Positions 55,069-63,680 of a DNA stretch of 64,000 nt are shown piece after piece. The stretch covers positions 4,507,988-4,571,987 of the forward strand of contig NZ_CP011272.1 in assembly GCF_001610875.1 (NCBI RefSeq), read 5' to 3'. Under the pieces are notes generated by a model that searched no databases, had not been told where the DNA came from, and saw only the letters and a list, made by a program, of their open reading frames with translations. The stretch is from Pirellula sp. SH-Sr6A. GTDB taxonomy: Bacteria; Planctomycetota; Planctomycetia; Pirellulales; Pirellulaceae. Numbering within the stretch: position 1 is the first letter of the stretch; the number at the start of each line of letters is the position of its first letter. Made by a program: the position numbers and the translations under genes.

Positions 55069-56148
55069 CTAAGTAGCCGACCTCTGTGACGCGATGGCTT
55101 CCCTATAGATGGCCAGCAGTTTCTCGGTCACTTTCTCGGCCCCGCAAAGCTGCATGGCGCGGTCGCGAGCCGAGACTCCCATAGCAGTCACGTGGGGTGA
55201 AGCGGCCAAGTCAAACATAGCCTCCGCCAATCGATCCGGCTCCTCTCGAGGAACGACCAAGCCATCGATACCATGGCGCACTAACTCCTTCATCCCCCCT
55301 GCGTCACTCACAACCGCCGGACGACCTTGCAACATCGCTTCGATCAATGACCGACACAGCCCTTCGGATCGAGAAGGCATGACAAAGGCATCGAGGGCGT
55401 GCAAGTGACTGGAGGCTGCATGCCCATGCCCGAGCATCGTAACCCGAGACTGCACCTGGGGATCGCGAAGCAACCTCTCGACCGTTTCGTCTTTCCCGCT
55501 TCCCATGATCACCCAATGCAGGTTCTCGTTACGGTTTTGCTGAATAGCTCGCAGCAGGATATCGATCCCCTTCACCGGGCGAATCGTCGCGATGGTACCG
55601 AAAAGGAATCGGTCGGTAGGGATGTTCCAAGCCGCCCTTGTATCGGCCGACGTCTGGGAGGGAGGGCCGATGGACACGGTGTTGTAGGTCACCGGACACC
55701 TTGAGCGGGAAAATCTGGATTGGACCATCGAGTCTTGCACGGCAAAGGACTCGCAGGCATGCCAGCGGACGCGAGGGTGATAAAACGTTAACCAATTCGC
55801 GGGATCAAACCTGGAAAGCCTTTTGGTGATCCCCCGAAACGAAACGACGGCGGCCCGCTGACGGCTGGAAAAGGGTGACCAACCCTGAGCCAAATTCACC
55901 CAAGCGAGCCCGAACGGGGTGAAGGATTGGATGACATCCGGCTGAAATTGATGAAGCCGCTGCCGAATCTCGCGAATCGCGGTCGGGGAAAGCTTCTGAT
56001 GAGCCTGGATCCAATGGCTCTGAAACCGAGGGGCGAATGGAGTCATATCTAGGAACTCGGTGCTGGAATTGCAAGCGAACACTTCATGTCCCGCTCGGCA
56101 CAACTCCTGTACGACCCCTCCTGGGGCAAAAAGCAAGAAAATTCGCAT
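55069..56148 (-). CDS. Glycosyltransferase family 4 protein
   Basis: A 359-residue GT-B glycosyltransferase. The N-terminal half has FLLFAPGGVVQELCRAGHEVF and the acceptor-side segment FQPDVIQSFTPFGL. The C-terminal half carries FLFGTIATIRPVKGIDILLRAI, VTMLGHG and the donor-binding motif FVMPSRSEGLCRSLIEAMLQGRPAVVSDAGGMKELVRHGIDGLVV, with the E-x7-E pair typical of GT4. It probably adds a sugar to a cell-surface polysaccharide or LPS, but it is isolated from other such genes. It is convergent with the DUF1570 gene and divergent from tRNA-His. Confidence 0.9.
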   Translation of the reverse strand: MRIFLLFAPGGVVQELCRAGHEVFACNSSTEFLDMTPFAPRFQSHWIQAHQKLSPTAIREIRQRLHQFQPDVIQSFTPFGLAWVNLAQGWSPFSSRQRAAVVSFRGITKRLSRFDPANWLTFYHPRVRWHACESFAVQDSMVQSRFSRSRCPVTYNTVSIGPPSQTSADTRAAWNIPTDRFLFGTIATIRPVKGIDILLRAIQQNRNENLHWVIMGSGKDETVERLLRDPQVQSRVTMLGHGHAASSHLHALDAFVMPSRSEGLCRSLIEAMLQGRPAVVSDAGGMKELVRHGIDGLVVPREEPDRLAEAMFDLAASPHVTAMGVSARDRAMQLCGAEKVTEKLLAIYREAIASQRSAT

Positions 56149-56242
56149 GGTTCTCCGTCGTTTCCAGAAGTTTCAGATCCATGGCGAGTACGGGATATGG
56201 CGAGGACCGGTCAAGGTCGAATGGGGCGGAAGGTTTTGACAG

Positions 56243-56271
56243 TTGACGCTGGGAAGAGGAAAGTCTACCAT
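56243..56271 (+). promoter_or_regulatory. Candidate sigma-70 promoter of tRNA-His
   Basis: TTGACG (56243-56248) and TACCAT (56266-56271) are separated by 17 bp, about 25 bp before the tRNA. A second -35-like TTGACA lies at 56236-56241. The -10 matches the consensus at four of six positions. Confidence 0.45.
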
Positions 56272-56296
56272 GCTCGCATTCGGCCAAAAACCGCAT

Positions 56297-56371
<75 letters not shown>

Positions 56372-56924
56372 CTTTCTTAGTTTCTCAATGTTTTTCCAGG
56401 TCGAACGCCCCTTCTAAGGCGTTCCCGGATTGCCCGGGCGACCCTGTAAAATCGAAGTTCATACCGAGAAACTGTACTAGTCGCTAGAACACCTCCGGAA
56501 TGGACGACCATTTCAGGAGTTGCTCTCATGCTAAGACCAAGTCTTTGGTTCCCTCTTTGCGGTTCCACATTTGAGAGAGGCCTATCTGCGAGATCGCAGG
56601 CACGACCTATCTACCTCGGAGAAACGGACTCCCCAACCATATCCGAATCCTTCATTTGACTCACATCGAGGATCGTTTTACGAGCCATGCTTTGCTCGGT
56701 GCAGTGGTGACCTGGCGTGTTACGCCAGGCTTCGATGTCTAGGGCATTCAGCCAACAGAGCGTGAGTTGCATCAGCGTCCGCGACAGCAATCGATCGAAA
56801 GGCGTTTGATTGAATTGATCGCACCTAAACGCCACACACCCGACGCGATGGTCTTTGGGACCGGTGCAAACATCCCGGTCGACGCTGTGATGCCACGCTG
56901 TACGCCACCTGCTTCCTATTCCAC
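56372..56924. other. Non-coding stretch after tRNA-His
   Basis: About 550 bp with no convincing gene. A 7-bp hairpin, GAACGCC/GGCGTTC, lies at 56403-56424. The open frames here are short, unlike any known protein and read across repeat sequence at the right end. It could contain decayed coding DNA but none was recognised. Confidence 0.4.
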
Positions 56925-57188
56925 CAGGTGGGTGCCTCCTATTTCTCACTTCCTCCCTCCGCAATTCTCCGCGATCTCCGCGGTAAATCCTTCTTCGCCC
57001 CGCTGCCCCAGAACTCTACCCACGACTTATAGCCCTCGCCGTTCTGGTATGAAATCGGTGATGGTCAACCGCGGAGGACACGGAGGAACGCGGAGTTGGC
57101 CCCGTGTCGTTGGCGACAATGCATGCATTCCAAAGCGATGGCACTCCCCAAAGGTGGGTGCCTACTATTCCGGGTCGTATTTTCTTTC

Positions 57189-57270
57189 GTCCCTACCGGG
57201 ACTGACGCGATGATTGTGCGCATACCCAGCCTTGAAAGGCTGGGCTATTGTCTGCCGTCCCTACCGGGAC
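57189..57270. repeat. R1 palindromic element, copy 1
   Basis: GTCCCTACCGGGAC at both ends (57189-57202 and 57257-57270) and a hairpin CCCAGCC-TTGAAA-GGCTGGG at 57225-57244. Confidence 0.9.
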
Positions 57271-57581
57271 TAACACCCCCCAAAACTCCGATGCTCCCCC
57301 TAATTTAGGTGGGTGCCTCCTATTCCGTGAGGTGAGTGCCTCCCATTTATCACCTCTTCCCTCCGCGCTTCTCCGCGATAAACCTTTCTTCGCCCCGCTG
57401 GCCCAAAACTCTACCCACGACTTATAGCCCTCGCCGTTCTGGTATGAAATCGGTGATGGTCAACCGCGGAGGGCACGGAGGAACGCGGAGTTGGCCCCGT
57501 GTCGTTGGCGACAATGCATGCATTCCAAAGTGATCACCCCCAAAAGGTGGGTGCCCCCTATTCCGGGTCGTATTTTCTTTC

Positions 57582-57663
57582 GTCCCTACCGGGACTGACG
57601 CGATGATTGTGCCCGTACCCAGCCTTGAAAGGCTGGGCTATTGTCTGCCGTCCCTACCGGGAC
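57582..57663. repeat. R1 palindromic element, copy 2
   Basis: Same structure as copy 1; the central part reads GCCCGTACCCAGCC instead of GCGCATACCCAGCC. Confidence 0.9.
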
Positions 57664-57886
57664 TTACACCCCCCAAAACTCCGATGCTCCATCTAATTAG
57701 GTGGGTGCCTCGTATTCCCACGACATATCGCTCTCGCTCTTTTGGCACGAGATCGGTGATGGTCAACCGCGGAGGACACGGAGGAACGCGGAGTTGGCCC
57801 CGTGTCGTTGGCGACAATGCATACATTCCAAAGCGATGGCACTCCCCAAAGGTGGGTGCCTACTATTCCGGGTCGTATTTTCTTTC

Positions 57887-57968
57887 GTCCCTACCGGGAC
57901 TGACGCGATGATTGTGCGCATACCCAGCCTTGAAAGGCTGGGCTATTGTCTGCCGTCCCTACCGGGAC
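57887..57968. repeat. R1 palindromic element, copy 3
   Basis: Identical to copy 1, displaced by 698 bp. Confidence 0.9.
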
Positions 57969-58279
57969 TAACACCCCCCAAAACTCCGATGCTCCCCCTA
58001 ATTTAGGTGGGTGCCTCCTATTCCGTGAGGTGAGTGCCTCCCATTTATCACCTCTTCCCTCCGCGCTTCTCCGCGATAAACCTTTCTTCGCCCCGCTGGC
58101 CCAAAACTCTACCCACGACTTATAGCCCTCGCCGTTCTGGTATGAAATCGGTGATGGTCAACCGCGGAGGACACGGAGGAACGCGGAGTTGGCCCCGTGT
58201 CGTTGGCGACAATGCATGCATTCCAAAGTGATCACCCCCAAAAGGTGGGTGCCCCCTATTCCGGGTCGTATTTTCTTTC

Positions 58280-58361
58280 GTCCCTACCGGGACTGACGCG
58301 ATGATTGTGCCCGTACCCAGCCTTGAAAGGCTGGGCTATTGTCTGCCGTCCCTACCGGGAC
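58280..58361. repeat. R1 palindromic element, copy 4
   Basis: Identical to copy 2, displaced by 698 bp. Confidence 0.9.
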
Positions 58362-58590
58362 TTACACCCCCCAAAACTCCGATGCTCCATCTAATTAGGT
58401 GGGTGCCTCGTATTCCCACGACATATCGCTCTCGCTCTTTTGGCACGAGATCGGTGATGGTCAACCGCGGAGGACACGGAGGAACGCGGAGTTGGCCCCG
58501 TGTCGTTGGCGACAATGCATACATTCCAAAGCGATCCCCCCAAAAGGTGGGTGCCCCGAATGGCACTGTAATCGATTTGCGTAAGTCGTT

Positions 58591-60021
58591 TCATTCAAAT
58601 CGGTTATCGCCTTTATAGAGTCGCTTTTGGAGTTGTTTTCTGGGTTCGGTCATCAGCGCGTATTGGTCGCGGCGTCGCTTTACAACTCGCGGTTCAATCC
58701 GCCCCGGACGGTTGCCAACCTTACAGTTCGCAATCCGCTCGAGGAGAAATCTGGCGTAACGCTCAAGTTGCTTGCCGCGAAGATGAGCCGTCACCTCCTG
58801 CCAACTCGCTAGGATGTACTGGCTAGCACAGACGAAGCTGATCTCTCGCGGCCGCTTTCCAGAGAGCGAAGCGGCAGAGCAAATCGTTGTTCGAATCAAG
58901 TTGTAGGCAAGAAGCGTCGTCCATAACTCTCGCCTGACCATCTCGGGCGATAAGCATCTCACAAAGTTTAAATTCATAAACGTCTTGATAGAACGGATGT
59001 CAAGTTCTGCATTCCAACGAAAGCTAAACAGATCGGATATCTCCTCATAGCTAACACCCTGGTCACCCTTGTGCTCTAGCAATGTTGTCACAATGATAAA
59101 CGGGCCTGATTTACGGCCCGGAGCTTCGACCGTATATCGCAACTCCCGTAGTTCGATCACGAACGGTAAGGATTGGTACATCTCGTGGCTCATCCAGGCC
59201 GGACGAGCGGGACGATACCACTGAATCAAGTGATCTTGTTTACCCAATCGCTTTCCAGTTCGAAAATCTGTGTGTCCCTTCTTCCTGCGAAAACAAACAT
59301 GAACGTTCAATTTCATGAACATCGCGATCAACCAGTAGTTACAAAAGAAGCGGTCAGCAATCACGATATCTCCCGCTGAAAAACCTTTGAGCAACCGACG
59401 CAGAAGACTGGTTTCGCCCGTTTCTTTTCCGCTGAAGGGACCGACCGTTGCATCAAGCAAACAACCTGTGGCCAACGACATCACAGCCAAGACACGAGCA
59501 ATAGGAAAACCAATCCCTGGCTTTTGGGCAGTATGCTGCGGATACTCTTTCTGGTTCTTTCGCGTATCGGGCATTTTGAAAGTAAATCCATCAATAAGCT
59601 TGGCATGCATAGACTTCCAGAGCCATTTGGACTCCACCTTGGCTTCCGCTTCAGAGGCAACACCAAGGCATAGTTCTTTCAAAGCGTCCTCGGGAAGCTT
59701 TGCTCTTGCGCGACAGTAGTTCCCCGTATCGGCCCCGGGTGCTGACTTCCCGTGAAGAGTAAAGAATGCCGTAATACGAGCGACGGCGGACTGGCAAGCG
59801 GCTTCTTTCCCATCACGCATAATTTGCGACATGAACGCCCACAAGACAATTGCGGTGGAATAGATCCCATTCATCGTGCAACCGTGCTTGCGAAAAACAT
59901 TTCTGATGTGCTGCTCGCAAAGAATCGATGCAAACGGCAGTCCGGGTTGCAGCAGGAAAGCCTTGATGGAATCTCCAAAGCTGAAATTGGCTTGAGATCG
60001 CCTTGGTGGTATAGAGACCAA
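58591..60021 (-). CDS. IS4-family DDE transposase
   Basis: A 476-residue transposase. The DDE core is visible: KLIDGFTFKMPDT with the first Asp, DIVIADRFFCNYW with the second, and the Y/F-(2)-R-(3)-E-(6)-K signature FSFRWNAELDIRSIKTFM with the Glu. The N-terminal 100 residues are the DNA-binding part; the C-terminus is basic (RVVKRRRDQY). Translation most likely begins at a TTG (60019-60021) with the strong site AAGGAGGG seven bases upstream. That site is covered by an inverted repeat in longer transcripts. There are no stops or frameshifts, so it may be active. Confidence 0.93.
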   Translation of the reverse strand: MVSIPPRRSQANFSFGDSIKAFLLQPGLPFASILCEQHIRNVFRKHGCTMNGIYSTAIVLWAFMSQIMRDGKEAACQSAVARITAFFTLHGKSAPGADTGNYCRARAKLPEDALKELCLGVASEAEAKVESKWLWKSMHAKLIDGFTFKMPDTRKNQKEYPQHTAQKPGIGFPIARVLAVMSLATGCLLDATVGPFSGKETGETSLLRRLLKGFSAGDIVIADRFFCNYWLIAMFMKLNVHVCFRRKKGHTDFRTGKRLGKQDHLIQWYRPARPAWMSHEMYQSLPFVIELRELRYTVEAPGRKSGPFIIVTTLLEHKGDQGVSYEEISDLFSFRWNAELDIRSIKTFMNLNFVRCLSPEMVRRELWTTLLAYNLIRTTICSAASLSGKRPREISFVCASQYILASWQEVTAHLRGKQLERYARFLLERIANCKVGNRPGRIEPRVVKRRRDQYALMTEPRKQLQKRLYKGDNRFE

Positions 60022-60030
60022 AACAAAACC

Positions 60031-60066
60031 CTCCTTGGTTTATGTTTAGGCAACTTAACCAAGGAG
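60031..60066 (-). promoter_or_regulatory. Hairpin covering the transposase ribosome-binding site
   Basis: Perfect 10-bp inverted repeat CTCCTTGGTT / AACCAAGGAG with a 16-nt loop. On the transposase mRNA the 3' arm contains the AAGGAG of the Shine-Dalgarno sequence, so a transcript reading in from outside would hide it. Comparable protection against read-through is known for IS10 and IS50 of the same family. Confidence 0.7.
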
Positions 60067-60508
60067 GGACGATCAAAATCATAGCCAAGAAAATGGGTTC
60101 ATAGCCAGAACAATCTTCAAGGCGAGCGAGATTCTAAAGAAAATTCCCGCTCTGTCGCTAGGGGGAACTGCGCGATCATTGGAGATTACAGTGCCATTCG
60201 TGGGTGCCTCTTATTGAGCCGTTGCGTCTTGGCGCCTTGGCGAGAAAACTCCCTCCCCCCTGTTAGATGGGTGTCTTCTATTTACTCGTCCCTCAAAAGG
60301 TGGGTGCCTATTATTTCCATTAGGTGGGTGCCCCGAATCCCCGCCCCGTGTCTTGATGCGGCATTCCGGTAATCCATTCCGGTGTGAGTTGGCATGTGTG
60401 AGAACTCGCCATTCAAGCCAGAAGCCTTTGCCGCATCAAGACTTATTGCAATCTTTGTAAATCATTACCAGCGTTGGGTGCCTCCTATTCCGTGTCGTAT
60501 TTTCTTTC

Positions 60509-60590
60509 GTCCCTACCGGGACTGACGCGATAATTGTGCGCGTACCCAGCCTTGAAAGGCTGGGCTATTGTCTGCCGTCCCTACCGGGAC
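60509..60590. repeat. R1 palindromic element, copy 5
   Basis: Same layout as the left copies, with GATAATTGTGCGCG in the first spacer. Confidence 0.9.
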
Positions 60591-60910
60591 TAACACCCCC
60601 CAAAACTCCGATGCTCCCCCTAATTTAGGTGGGTGCCTCCTATTCCGTGAGGTGAGTGCCTCCCATTTATCACCTCTTCCCTCCGCGCTTCTCCGCGATC
60701 TCCGCGGTAAACCTTTCTTCGCCCCGCTGGCCCAAAACTCTACCCACGACTTATAGCACTCGCCGTTCTGGTTTGAAATCCGTGGTGGTCAACCGCGGAG
60801 GAGGCGGAGGAACGCGGAGTTGGCCCCGTGTCGTTGGCGACAATGCATGCATTCCAAAGTGATCACCCCCAAAAGGTGGGTGCCTCCTATTCCGTGTCGT
60901 ATTTTCTTTC

Positions 60911-60992
60911 GTCCCTACCGGGACTGACGCGATAATTGTGCGCGTACCCAGCCTTGAAAGGCTGGGCTATTGTCTGCCGTCCCTATCGGGAC
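60911..60992. repeat. R1 palindromic element, copy 6
   Basis: Last copy; its second end palindrome has one change (GTCCCTATCGGGAC). Confidence 0.9.
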
Positions 60993-61585
60993 TAAGAGTG
61001 CAGTGCCTGTGGGCAATACTCGAATGCCCCCTCCACCCTTGATCATTTGCCCCGATCCAAGGCTCGACTGGATAGCTTAGCACCGAAGCAAGGGTTGCTT
61101 GTCAATTGGAAGAATGCGCTGGCGATAAAGGAGCTCGTAGCGTGGACGGTGATTCAGTGTGATGGAGAAGATCTGCAAACCAACGAAGCATCCCTTCGCT
61201 TCGGGGCAACCTGCTGTTACGTCTCGGTGAATCTTCCATTACCGGAAATCTAATGATGAATGCTCTCGTTCAGAAACCATCACGTTCGAGCTGCTCGCTA
61301 CCTCACCTAATCGCATCTCTGTTGCGTGCGAATCAAAGCGAGTTGCCTGAAGGTCCGTCGTTACATGACCTGAAATGGACCAAAAGAAGCACTCGGTGCA
61401 TCTTCTTGCTCGCAAGCGACTCTCTGGCCACCATCTTGCGGCCCCTTGATCAATAGACTCGCAGGGAATTACCCCCACAAAAAAACCATAGAGAAAATGC
61501 AGGGAAAACCAACTTCGGCGATCCCCGTGCCACCGCATCGGCGGATCCGTTTAATGAGTTGGTTTAGTTCTTATTGGTGAACGTA
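60993..61585. other. Non-coding or unrecognised stretch right of the repeat array
   Basis: About 590 bp. Two short open frames exist (61047-61253 plus, 61239-61538 minus), but neither resembles a known protein or has a good ribosome-binding site. May hold decayed coding DNA. Confidence 0.4.
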
Positions 61586-62284
61586 CTAGGGGTCACGCCA
61601 AATCACTCTTGATTTTTCACTTAAGGAACGATCAATATCAGAATTTAACGCCATTGAATCAATGTCGATTACTATCGGAGTTACCTCTCTAACAATAAAG
61701 ACACGTTGAGTTACGGCCAATCGGTCACCATTCCCTCCAAAGACAATTGCATTATCGCACATCTTACTTCGAACAGTACAGATTAGAGATTCTGACGTTC
61801 TCGACATTCTCAACGATGATTGCATGACCGCAAAATTTAACCGACGAATGAACTTGGGCCATGATCCTTCTCCTGAATTGCTTCCGAAGCTTACTTTAAA
61901 CTCGTGTGAAAATCGAGACCAGTTAACTTTTGCCGTTTCGTCATCGTAACTAGCAGTACTAATGCTCTCGTCAATAACATGACCTTGGACTTTAATCCTT
62001 TCAGTTCGCAAATCAATATCAAGAAAAGAATCTTCCTTGAGCAATTCCCTGAGCACGCCTTCAGCATCCACTGCATTGTTTTCTTCACGCGTTTTTCGAA
62101 TATAATTCGAAAATGTCTTTATCAAACAATCTGGTGAAGCCGTTGAGTCAATGTATACGACTTCAGCATGTTTGTGCGAAGTGTAAACTAATTCGCTCTG
62201 CCCCATCGTCATCGTCGAGTGCGACGCCAGCCAAAAAAAACTCCAGAATACTGCACTTTTACTTTGCACCGCGAGGACTCCCAT
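61586..62284 (-). CDS. Secreted protein overlapping the RHS tip gene; candidate partner
   Basis: A 232-residue protein from the ATG at 62284 (MGVLAVQSK), beginning with a signal-like segment SAVFWSFFWLASHSTM. An ATG at 62311 is an alternative start. The mature part is mixed: a Lys/Glu-rich helix region TFSNYIRKTREENNAVDAEGVLRELLKED, then beta-like segments (LDIDLRTERIKVQGHVI, FKVSFGSNSG, VFIVREVTPIVIDIDS). It overlaps the end of the RHS tip gene by 26 bp in the same direction, so the two are expressed together. Its DNA is distinctly AT-richer than the rest of the window. Unknown family; immunity or accessory protein is inference from position only. Confidence 0.6.
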   Translation of the reverse strand: MGVLAVQSKSAVFWSFFWLASHSTMTMGQSELVYTSHKHAEVVYIDSTASPDCLIKTFSNYIRKTREENNAVDAEGVLRELLKEDSFLDIDLRTERIKVQGHVIDESISTASYDDETAKVNWSRFSHEFKVSFGSNSGEGSWPKFIRRLNFAVMQSSLRMSRTSESLICTVRSKMCDNAIVFGGNGDRLAVTQRVFIVREVTPIVIDIDSMALNSDIDRSLSEKSRVIWRDP

Positions 62285-63626
62285 CTTGAGTGATTCCGAA
62301 CGATTCTGCATCGCAACAACAGTTCCAATTGATTTCGTAAAAACGTGTTGCTTCGGATTCTTTCGAGCTCCCCCAGTAACTGGGCTTCTTCGTTGTGTCC
62401 GGTAGGCCACCGGTTACGAAAAGTGGGCAACCACTGTCTCCGGTATCAACGCGGACTTCTTCGATCCAATCGGATGGGGCCTCACCCCGGGGAATGTCTT
62501 CGTCGCAGAAAAATCGAACTACACCAATAGCCTTTTGATATCCACAAGTCTCAAACTGAACTTGCCCTGTTATTGTTGAAGTGTCGGTGTAGTCGTAATC
62601 GTCATTTGGATCATTTGGATCAATGTCAGATTCTTGATCCGGAATTGTCGGGTCTTTCGTTCCGGAAACACGCCATGCCTCATAAAACGGCCTTGCCGTT
62701 TTTGCTTTTGATTTGTTAGCCGGGCACGTCCCAGCACGACAGTTTCCCGATGCACAAGAAGCAGTCACTTCTTGTATTATCCAGCCCGATTTATTTTGGC
62801 ACTTATTCTCGACTCGAAATTGATAAATCATCCCAAACGTAGTTTTTCCTGCATCGGGGCCTGGGCATGTCGTACTACTTAGGGTATCGGCGGTTGTGAT
62901 AATTGAAACTTCGCCGGATGGATCAATACGTCGGATTGGCCGGTTCCTGACATATACATACGCGTTTTTCGAATCACGATATCCCGATGGATCTCGCTGA
63001 ACGAATCGCCCATTCCAAGGGCTCATCCACCTCGCACGGAAGTGATACAGCCCAAGCGTCGCATCCCATTCACGTCCCGTGTAGGTGTAGCGATTATTAA
63101 TCGCGGAACTCGAGAGGACCGAGCCTGAACCATCAAGGATGGTTGGCTGGCCATAAGCCGTATAGGCGTAGCGTTCGGCTACGGAGCCTGAAGAAGTGGT
63201 TACAGCGGTGATGCTGAACTGCTGGTTGCGGTGGTAGTGCCAAGTGGCAGTGGTGGCTTCGGCAGGGGACGGACCAACGCTGGCGTTGATGGAATGCACA
63301 TGGAAGCACTGCGAAGAAGGGATAGTCGCTTCGGTGCAACCGAAGGTTGCAGTTGGCTCTCCCGTGCGGGGGCGCGCGGAGCGGAGCTCAGGAGATGTTT
63401 GAAGCATGGCGTTTTGGGGGTGCATAGCGACTATTGTAACCAATCCCAGCGCCGCTTGCAGCGTTTTCGAATCGAGGATTTTCACCGACATAACGACTCG
63501 AGTGATCACGAGACGAATCCAGCAGAGCGGGCGACGAGGAAGCCTCTGCAGCTTGCGTCCGAAAACAGGTCGCCTCGGTGGGCGATCGACCTGTTCTTCG
63601 ACTCCAGCTTCCGCTGCCTCCACCAC
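62259..63626 (-). CDS. RHS-repeat core fragment with a Cys-rich variable C-terminus
   Basis: A 455-residue frame. Residues 129-238 are an RHS-repeat-associated core: WHYHRNQQFSITAVTTSSGSV, ERYAYTAYG, YTYTGREWDATLGLYHFRAR, and the closing RNRPIRRIDPSG. Residues 239-455 are a separate C-terminal tip with eleven Cys, an acidic DPNDPNDDYDYTD loop, and no recognised fold. The first 128 residues do not look like RHS repeats. The true start is unclear; an internal ATG at 63491 (MSVKILDSK) would give a signal-like N-terminus (LQAALGLVTIVA). The usual thousand-residue YD-repeat shell is absent, so this is a truncated or stand-alone tip. Confidence 0.75.
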   Translation of the reverse strand: MVEAAEAGVEEQVDRPPRRPVFGRKLQRLPRRPLCWIRLVITRVVMSVKILDSKTLQAALGLVTIVAMHPQNAMLQTSPELRSARPRTGEPTATFGCTEATIPSSQCFHVHSINASVGPSPAEATTATWHYHRNQQFSITAVTTSSGSVAERYAYTAYGQPTILDGSGSVLSSSAINNRYTYTGREWDATLGLYHFRARWMSPWNGRFVQRDPSGYRDSKNAYVYVRNRPIRRIDPSGEVSIITTADTLSSTTCPGPDAGKTTFGMIYQFRVENKCQNKSGWIIQEVTASCASGNCRAGTCPANKSKAKTARPFYEAWRVSGTKDPTIPDQESDIDPNDPNDDYDYTDTSTITGQVQFETCGYQKAIGVVRFFCDEDIPRGEAPSDWIEEVRVDTGDSGCPLFVTGGLPDTTKKPSYWGSSKESEATRFYEINWNCCCDAESFGITQDGSPRGAK

Positions 63627-63680
63627 CTTGGCCTTGGTTTACTTGAAGGAAGCAGCTGAGCACCTAGCCAGCTTGTGCAA

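Larger units (their letters stand above)
57054..58535. repeat. 698-bp tandem duplication (two copies plus an 84-bp third start)
   Basis: 57054-57751 and 57752-58449 are nearly identical with a constant 698-bp offset, and 58450-58535 begins a third copy. Each unit holds two R2 and two R1 elements (spacings about 395 and 303 bp). Few differences separate the copies, so the duplication is recent. Confidence 0.92.
56925..58557. repeat. Left part of an alternating palindromic repeat array
   Basis: Two families alternate here. Family R1 (82 bp) is bounded by two copies of GTCCCTACCGGGAC and centred on a CCCAGCC/GGCTGGG hairpin. Family R2 (about 81 bp core) starts TCGGTGATGGTCAACC and ends ATTCCAAAG; with its upstream arm it forms a larger element with imperfect inverted ends. 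R2 cores begin at 57055, 57450, 57753, 58148 and 58451; R1 copies at 57189, 57582, 57887 and 58280. A short motif, GTGGGTGCCTCCTATTCC and variants, separates them. The IS follows directly at 58558. Confidence 0.9.
58558..60199 (-). mobile_element. IS4-family insertion sequence, about 1642 bp, apparently intact
   Basis: Ends are perfect 16-bp terminal inverted repeats, GAATGGCACTGTAATC at 58558-58573 and its complement at 60184-60199. The flanks GTGGGTGCCCC (58547-58557) and GTGGGTGCCTC (60200-60210) form an 11-bp target duplication with one mismatch, a length expected for IS4-type elements. A single full-length transposase gene fills it. The insertion lies in the spacer motif of the palindrome array. 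Confidence 0.92.
60200..60992. repeat. Right part of the palindromic repeat array
   Basis: After the IS, spacer motifs recur (60200, 60299, 60326, 60473) around a unique stretch with an inverted-repeat look at about 60350-60440 (GTCTTGATGCGGCA and TGCCGCATCAAGAC). R1 (60509), an R2 core (60779-60859) and R1 (60911) then continue the same alternation as left of the IS. Confidence 0.85.

Noticed and set aside
56611-56964. Minus-strand open frame of 117 codons after tRNA-His
   Set aside because: No recognisable motif or ribosome-binding site, and its start lies in repeat sequence.
57096-58618. Several short open frames repeated within the 698-bp units
   Set aside because: They arise from the repeat DNA itself, cross hairpins, and are copied with the unit; no protein-like composition.
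56925-60992. CRISPR array in the repeat region
   Set aside because: Repeats are long, of two families, with conserved rather than unique spacers, and no cas genes are present.
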